This document shows positions 59,674 to 64,000 of a stretch of DNA of 64,000 nucleotides, piece after piece. Position numbers and translations under genes: made by a program. The stretch is from DATBSL01 sp963732935 (lineage in GTDB: Bacteria > Acidobacteriota > Vicinamibacteria > Fen-336), in the NCBI GenBank assembly GCA_963732935.1, contig CAVTBK010000004.1, positions 434,001 through 498,000 on the forward strand. The letters run 5' to 3'. The notes under the pieces were generated by a model, which was given only the letters and a program-made list of their open reading frames with translations, did no database searches and had not been told where the DNA came from. Numbering within the stretch: the stretch's first letter is position 1; every line of letters starts with the position of its first letter.

Positions 59674-60103
59674 TCACTCGATGCGGATCTCCTTGAGGCC
59701 GGTGGTGTCGGCGCCGGCCGAGACGTAGCCGATGGCCCCGGCGGTGCCGCGCAGATAGCTGATCACCTCGCCGTCGCCCTTCCTCGTGGGGGGCGGGCTG
59801 GATCGTCCCGAGAACACCTGCTTCTGCCAATACGAGTCGAGCATGGCCTGGCTCTTCTCGAGGACGTCGCGACAAAACGCCTGCCGCAGCGGCGACTCGC
59901 GGCTCTGGTCGACGGGCACGATCGCCGTTCCGTTCGACGAGACCTCGGTCCGCCTCGAGAAAGATGGCGGAGACCTCCGCCCGGCTCAGGCTGGCGACTG
60001 GCACGCTGGGGTTCGCCACGAACTCGAAGTCGGCGGCGGCCGCTCCCTCCGAGGCCGGCACCGAGACGACGGCACAAACGAGCACCATGCGGCACCATCT
60101 CAT
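59674..60103 (-). CDS. Small PstS-like periplasmic binding protein, one frameshift
   Basis: The start MRWCRMVLVCAVVSVPASEG at 60103 is a signal peptide. FEFVANPSVPVASLSRAEVS and AIFL follow, the opening of the small 'phosphate ABC transporter substrate-binding' family. The frame breaks near 59955; the other frame continues RRTEVSSNGTAIVPVDQSRE, SPLRQAFCRDVLEKSQAMLD, YWQKQVFSGRSSPPPTRKGD and GTAGAIGYVSAGADTTGLKE. Corrected length is about 143 aa, half the size of true PstS; these short proteins often accompany a porin, as here. Ligand unknown, possibly phosphate or another oxyanion. One base is missing. Confidence 0.7.
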
Positions 60104-60196
60104 GGCGGCACCCCCGTCCTCGCGCTCTGCGGGTCGCGCGGCGACGCTTGCGGCTCGAATCACCCGGCTGATCGACCCTCGCTCCCGCACGCACAG

Positions 60197-60225
60197 AGTG
60201 TGTGCATTGTGGCACCCATTGTCAA
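60197..60225 (-). promoter_or_regulatory. Candidate promoter for the binding-protein/porin transcript
   Basis: On the minus strand TTGACA (60225-60220) is followed after 17 bases by CACACT (60202-60197), a perfect -35 with a weak -10. The region 60185-60265 is strikingly AT- and TG-rich (GTGTGTATATTGTGATG) against the GC-rich surroundings. It could feed the genes down to the sphingolipid-type operon. Confidence 0.4.
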
Positions 60226-60350
60226 AGATAGTGTGTATATTGTGATGCGTTTGCCGGTGCATTGAGACAGACCCGCGCCCGAGCTGTCGCGCGTGTCAGC
60301 CGCGACACGAAGAGGCTCGTGGCGCACAGATCGGGGAAGAGCGATCGGCG

Positions 60351-61415
60351 CTACGATGGCTCCGCCCGCACGGCCTTCACTGCCGAGGGATGCGTCGCCA
60401 GCGAGCGGATGGCGTCGGGGATCGCCGTCAACGGCAGCACCTGATCGGCGGCTCCCCGGCGGATCGCCTCTTTCGGCATCCCGAACACGACCGAGCTCGC
60501 CTCGTCCTGTACCAGCGTCGTGGCTCCCGCCTGCCTCATGGCGAGAAGACCCTCCGCCCCGTCGTCGCCCATCCCCGTCAGCAGGACGCCCACGGCGCGC
60601 GGGCCCGCGAGCTCGGCCACGGAGTGGAACAGCACGTCGACGCTCGGGCGGTGGCGCGAGACGAGCGGCCCGGCGGTCACCTCGGCGAAGTAGCCGCGCA
60701 CGTCCTCGCGCAGGCGCATGTGGAGGTCGCCCGGGGCGACCAGCACCCGGCCCGGCTCGACACGGTCGCCGTCGCGGGCTTCCTTCACCTTGAGCGTGCT
60801 CTCCCGGTCCAGGCGCTCGGCGAAGGCGCGTGTGAAGCCGGCCGGCATGTGCTGCACGATCAGCAGGGACTGCTCCTCCGGCGTCATCGCGCCCAGCACG
60901 GCCCGCAGCGCCTGAGTGCCTCCGGTCGAGGCGCCGATCGCGACGACGGGCGGGCGCAGGCCGAGGCCCGGCCCCTGCTCGACCTGCCGCGCGCTCCCCG
61001 GAGCCGGCGTCGCCGCGCTCCGGCCCTGCAGGCGCGCTCCCGCCGCGGCCGTCAGGATGTCCGCGATCGAGACCACCTGCTCCTCGAGAAAGCCCCGCAC
61101 CCCGAAGCTCGGCTTGGTGATCACGTCGACGGCTCCGGCCTCCAGGGCGTCGAGCGCCGCCTGACCTGCGTGCGCGCTGCAGACGACTACCGGGATCGGG
61201 TCTTCCGCCATGATCTTGCGCAGGAAGGTGAGGCCGTCCATCTTCGGCATCTCGAGGTCGAGCACGATCACGTCCGGCCGGCTGCTGCCGATCTGCCGCA
61301 ACGCCACGAACGGGTTCGCGGCGACGGTCACCTCGTAGCCTCCGATCGCCGAGAGCAGGGCCAGCAGCGTCTGACGCACCACGGCCGAGTCGTCGACGAC
61401 CAGCACGCGCGTCAA
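60351..61415 (-). CDS. cheB: Chemotaxis response regulator / glutamate methylesterase CheB
   Basis: 354 aa, normal length. The N-terminal receiver has RVLVVDDSAVVRQTLL, phospho-Asp in VIVLDLEMPKMDG and Lys in DVITKPS. The C-terminal esterase has the catalytic Ser in IGASTGGTQALRAVL, His in LLIVQHMPAGFTRAFA and Asp in VLLTGMGDDGAEGL. It demethylates or deamidates receptor glutamates and resets the adaptation of the chemosensory array. Its start overlaps the CheW stop (ATGA). No CheR is seen in the window. It is the last gene of the chemosensory operon, which is transcribed leftwards. Confidence 0.95.
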   Translation of the reverse strand: MTRVLVVDDSAVVRQTLLALLSAIGGYEVTVAANPFVALRQIGSSRPDVIVLDLEMPKMDGLTFLRKIMAEDPIPVVVCSAHAGQAALDALEAGAVDVITKPSFGVRGFLEEQVVSIADILTAAAGARLQGRSAATPAPGSARQVEQGPGLGLRPPVVAIGASTGGTQALRAVLGAMTPEEQSLLIVQHMPAGFTRAFAERLDRESTLKVKEARDGDRVEPGRVLVAPGDLHMRLREDVRGYFAEVTAGPLVSRHRPSVDVLFHSVAELAGPRAVGVLLTGMGDDGAEGLLAMRQAGATTLVQDEASSVVFGMPKEAIRRGAADQVLPLTAIPDAIRSLATHPSAVKAVRAEPS

Positions 61416-61903
61416 AGCGTCGCCTCGGGCGGGGTCTGGGCGGCGGCGGTGACGGCCAGCAGCTCGTCCGCGCAGAGGACGCGGTCGGTGTCGAGCAGAA
61501 GGGCGAAGCGGCCATTCGACAGCGCCGCCCCGAGCAGGTACTCGACGCGTACCTGGGTGCCGAAGGAGGGCGGGGGCTCGATCTCGCCCGCGGCCAGCTC
61601 CAGCACCTGGCTCACCTCGTCGACCAGCGCGCCGACGCTCGTCGTCTGGGCGTCGATCGCGACCTCGAAGACGACCACGCAGGTGCGTGGACCGGGGACG
61701 GTCGCGGACAGGCCGAACTTCACGGCCAGGTCGAGGACCGGCAGCACCTGGCCTCGCAGGTTGACGACCCCCCGGATCCAGGGCGGGGTCGCCGGCACCC
61801 GGGTCGCGTCGTCGAAGGCGAAGATCTCACGCACCTTCAGGATCGGCACCGCGTACTCGTCGCGACCGACCAGGAACGCGAGGTATTGCGTGCGCTCTTC
61901 CAT
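61412..61903 (-). CDS. cheW: Chemotaxis coupling protein CheW
   Basis: 163 aa. Family motifs: YLAFLVGRDEYAVPILKVRE, VPATPPWIRGVVNLRGQVLP, VLDLAVKFGL and TTSVGALVDEVSQVLELAAG. It links receptors to the CheA kinase in cytoplasmic or membrane arrays. It starts 13 bases after the receptor gene and overlaps cheB, so expression is coupled. Frame intact. Confidence 0.95.
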   Translation of the reverse strand: MEERTQYLAFLVGRDEYAVPILKVREIFAFDDATRVPATPPWIRGVVNLRGQVLPVLDLAVKFGLSATVPGPRTCVVVFEVAIDAQTTSVGALVDEVSQVLELAAGEIEPPPSFGTQVRVEYLLGAALSNGRFALLLDTDRVLCADELLAVTAAAQTPPEATL

Positions 61904-61915
61904 GGCGAGAGAGAC

Positions 61916-63580
61916 CTAGAAGGAGACGAAGTCGTCGCCTTTGGGCGTCGCGCTCGTCTTCGCCTCCCGCCTGGGCTCGCGTCTCGGCTCGGCCTTCGTT
62001 TCGGCCCGGGCCGGCGGCTTCGAGCCCCCTTCGGGCCCGCTCGGGTCCGTCTTCTGGGATAGCTCGCCGGAGGGCTCGGGCGCCTGTCCCTCGAAGCGGA
62101 AGTAGGCGACCAGCCGGCGCAGGGCCTCCGCGCTGGCGGCGGTCTGCTGCGAGGTGCCCGCCAGCTCTTCGGCGGCCGTCGCGTTCTGCTGGGTGATGCG
62201 GTCGAGCTGGCTCATCGCCCCGTTGATCTGGCTGACGCCGGCCGCCTGCTCCTTGGTCGCGGCCGCGACCTCCTGGACGAGCTCCGCGGTCCGGCGGATC
62301 GACGGCACCAGCTCGCCCAGCAGGGTGCCGGCCCGGTTGCTGACCTCGACGCTGGAAGCGGCGAGCGAGCGGATCTCGCGCGAGGCGAGCTGGCTCCGCT
62401 CGGCCAGCTTGCGCACCTCCGAAGCGACGACGGCGAACCCGCGCCCGTGCTCGCCCGCGCGCGCCGCCTCGATCGCGGCGTTGAGGGCGAGCAGGTTCGT
62501 CTGGTACGCGATCTCCTCCACGATCGTGATCTTCTCGGCGATCGCCTGCATGGCCTGCGAGGCCTGCGCCGCCGCGCGCCCGCTCTCCTCTGCGTCCTTG
62601 GCCCCCTTGATCGCCGTCTGCTCCATGGACCGGCTGTTCTCCGCGTTCTGTCCCAGCGAGGCCGACATCTCCTCGAGGCTCGCGGTCGTCTCCTCGACCC
62701 CGGCCGCCTGCTCGTTGGTGCCCTGGGACAGGGTCTGTGAGGTCGCGGCCATCTGCCCTGCCGCGGACGAGAGCCCTTCCGCGTTCTCGCGCACCTCCCG
62801 GATCACGTTGCTCAGCCGTTCCACCATTGCCGCGAGGGAGCCCAGCAGGCGCCCGGTCTCGTCCTGGCTTCCGCGCTCGACCCGAACCGACAGGTCGCCC
62901 TGCGCCACCCGCTGCGCGGCCGCGACGGCGGCCAGCAGCGGCACGGTCACCGCCCCCGCCACCCGGGTCGAGATCCAGGCGACCGCGATCAGCGTGACCA
63001 GCACCACGAGCGCCATGACCAGCGCCAGCCGGCGCACCATCGCCCGCGCCGAGGCGAACGCCTCCAGCATCGCCGCCTTGTTCGCCTTGGTGAGCGCGCC
63101 CAGCGCCTCGCGGATGGAGTTGTACTTCTGCGACATGCTTCCGAGCGCGCTCACCAGCTCGTCGCTCATCTGCTCCTTGCGGAGCCAGCGCTCGCTGGTG
63201 CGCCGCGCGTGCGCGTAGTAGTCCTCGAAAGACGCGCGGATCTTCCGGATCGAGGCGGCGTTCACGGTCGGGTTGGTCGCCAGGGCGTCGAAGGCCTGCC
63301 TCGCCTCGTCCCGGGCGCGGTCGGCGGTCGTCAGCGACTCCGCGTCGCCCGAGGCGACCGCGTCGCGCAGCGCCTGCTGGATTCGCCGCAGCGCCTCCTC
63401 GAGGTCACGGCTCCGCTCCGCCGCAGGGTAGTGACCCCGCTCGACCTGCGCCAGCACCCTCTCGCTGCGCAGCGCCATGTACATCGCCGCCGCGAGCACG
63501 ATCGCGAAGCCCGCGGCCGCCAGCAAGGGAAGCGCGGCCATCTTGCGCTTCAGGCTCATCCGCTGCAGCGTCTCGAACAC
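61916..63580 (-). CDS. Methyl-accepting chemotaxis protein
   Basis: 554 aa. First membrane helix near residues 16-38 (LPLLAAAGFAIVLAAAMYMA), then a periplasmic four-helix-type sensor (RSRDLEEALRRIQQALRDAV, NSIREALGALTKANKAAMLE) and a second helix (LALVMALVVLVTLIAVAWIS). HAMP (VPLLAAVAAAQRVAQGDLSV) and a signalling coiled coil follow. Its hairpin tip carries YQTNLLALNAAIEAARAG and GFAVVASEVRKLAERS, identical to the core of the family. The C-terminal 60 residues are Pro/Lys/Glu-rich (PARAETKAEPRREPRREA) and end KGDDFVSF, with no NWETF-type pentapeptide. The ligand is unknown. Confidence 0.95.
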   Translation of the reverse strand: MFETLQRMSLKRKMAALPLLAAAGFAIVLAAAMYMALRSERVLAQVERGHYPAAERSRDLEEALRRIQQALRDAVASGDAESLTTADRARDEARQAFDALATNPTVNAASIRKIRASFEDYYAHARRTSERWLRKEQMSDELVSALGSMSQKYNSIREALGALTKANKAAMLEAFASARAMVRRLALVMALVVLVTLIAVAWISTRVAGAVTVPLLAAVAAAQRVAQGDLSVRVERGSQDETGRLLGSLAAMVERLSNVIREVRENAEGLSSAAGQMAATSQTLSQGTNEQAAGVEETTASLEEMSASLGQNAENSRSMEQTAIKGAKDAEESGRAAAQASQAMQAIAEKITIVEEIAYQTNLLALNAAIEAARAGEHGRGFAVVASEVRKLAERSQLASREIRSLAASSVEVSNRAGTLLGELVPSIRRTAELVQEVAAATKEQAAGVSQINGAMSQLDRITQQNATAAEELAGTSQQTAASAEALRRLVAYFRFEGQAPEPSGELSQKTDPSGPEGGSKPPARAETKAEPRREPRREAKTSATPKGDDFVSF

Positions 63581-63614
63581 CGCGTCCTCCTTCGCCCGAG
63601 CGACTCCGCCTCGC

Positions 63615-64000
63615 TCAGCTCCCCAGCCGCACCGGCTCCAGCCGTCGGCCCCAGAGCGCCTGCTTCAAGAGCGCCCCCACGTCCAGCACGAGGGCGACTT
63701 GCCCGCTGCCCAGGATCACCGAGCCGGCGATCCCCGGTACCCGCTGCAGGAAGCGCCCCAGCGGCCGGATCACCGCCGGGCCGCTGCCCAGCACCTCGTC
63801 CACCGCGAAGCCCGCCTCCTGCTTGTCCTGCCGCACCACCACCACGTTCTCCCGCGCCGGAGGCGCCGCCGCGTCGGCCTCGCCCGCCTCCTGTCCCAGG
63901 GCCTGACGCAGCCGCAGATACGGCAGCGGCCTCCCCCGCAGCTCCACGACGCCTCCGCTCGCCCCCCGCAGACCCCTCTCCGCGTCGAGGTCGAGGCACT
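63615..64000 (-). CDS. cheA: CheA-type histidine kinase, C-terminal regulatory domain (5' part outside window)
   Basis: The visible 128 codons give a CheW-like regulatory domain: VVELRGRPLPYLRLRQALGQ, ENVVVVRQDKQEAGFAVDEV, GSGPAVIRPLGRFLQRVPGI and SVILGSGQVALVLDVGALLK. This is the end of CheA (P5). The HPt, dimerisation and ATPase domains lie beyond base 64000, so the call rests on the P5 pattern and on MCP, CheW and CheB following 34 bases later. Confidence 0.85.
   Translation of the reverse strand, partial: CLDLDAERGLRGASGGVVELRGRPLPYLRLRQALGQEAGEADAAAPPARENVVVVRQDKQEAGFAVDEVLGSGPAVIRPLGRFLQRVPGIAGSVILGSGQVALVLDVGALLKQALWGRRLEPVRLGS

Overview
The window is GC-rich throughout and encodes a Gram-negative (diderm) bacterium: there is a TonB-dependent receptor, a BamA/TamA-like barrel protein, a porin, lipoproteins and a Tat-exported protein. 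The DUF362/DUF6599 pair, the RCC1/RHS surface proteins, the zinc-ribbon Ser/Thr kinase, the NtrYX-like pair and the sphingolipid-type genes together suggest Acidobacteriota or a Myxococcota/Desulfobacterota-like lineage. This is an inference; no rRNA or other phylogenetic marker is present. No tRNA, rRNA or CRISPR array was seen.

Layout. 1-2852 (minus): end of a DUF6599 gene, a Tat-exported DUF362 protein and a broken S41 protease. 2853-9313: accessory island with 21-bp tandem repeats, a DUF5131 (Gp37/Gp68)/TcmP two-gene module, an IS1380 remnant, a small zinc-ribbon ORF, a YefM-YoeB toxin-antitoxin pair and a decayed rve-type transposase. 9314-24171 (minus): one surface-protein operon, made of a ~3340-aa RCC1/chitobiase-like/lectin-like protein, an RHS polymorphic-toxin-like protein and a candidate immunity protein. 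24505-33289: outer-membrane protein, TonB-dependent receptor, NtrY/NtrX-like two-component pair, DUF4390 and a POTRA/barrel protein. 33446-46556: homoserine dehydrogenase, hybrid PAS kinase, PDZ protein, MFS transporter, small conserved protein, DUF4398 lipoprotein, diguanylate cyclase, PD40 propeller protein, membrane Ser/Thr kinase and DUF4342. 46675-50959: unknown exported protein, a three-domain acyl-activating enzyme (AMP-ligase, acyl carrier, PlsC), a DinB fragment and a glutathione peroxidase. 51041-60103 (minus): five overlapping genes that look like a sphingolipid/ceramide locus, preceded on the same strand by a porin and a PstS-like binding protein. 60351-64000 (minus): chemosensory operon CheA(partial)-MCP-CheW-CheB.

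The most interesting system is the 51-58 kb operon. Its lead gene fuses an N-terminal GNAT/BioF2-like domain, a serine-palmitoyltransferase-type PLP enzyme and a C-terminal PilZ domain with both canonical c-di-GMP motifs. It is followed by an ATC-hydrolase-like protein, an NAD(P)-dependent reductase and two more acyltransferase-fold proteins. This matches the logic of bacterial ceramide synthesis (Spt, reductase, GNAT-type ceramide synthase) and suggests second-messenger control of lipid synthesis.

Quality note: about ten otherwise intact genes are split by a single-base indel, mostly in G/C runs. I annotate these as one gene with a frameshift. Sequencing or assembly error is the likeliest cause, but real mutations cannot be excluded from this sequence alone.
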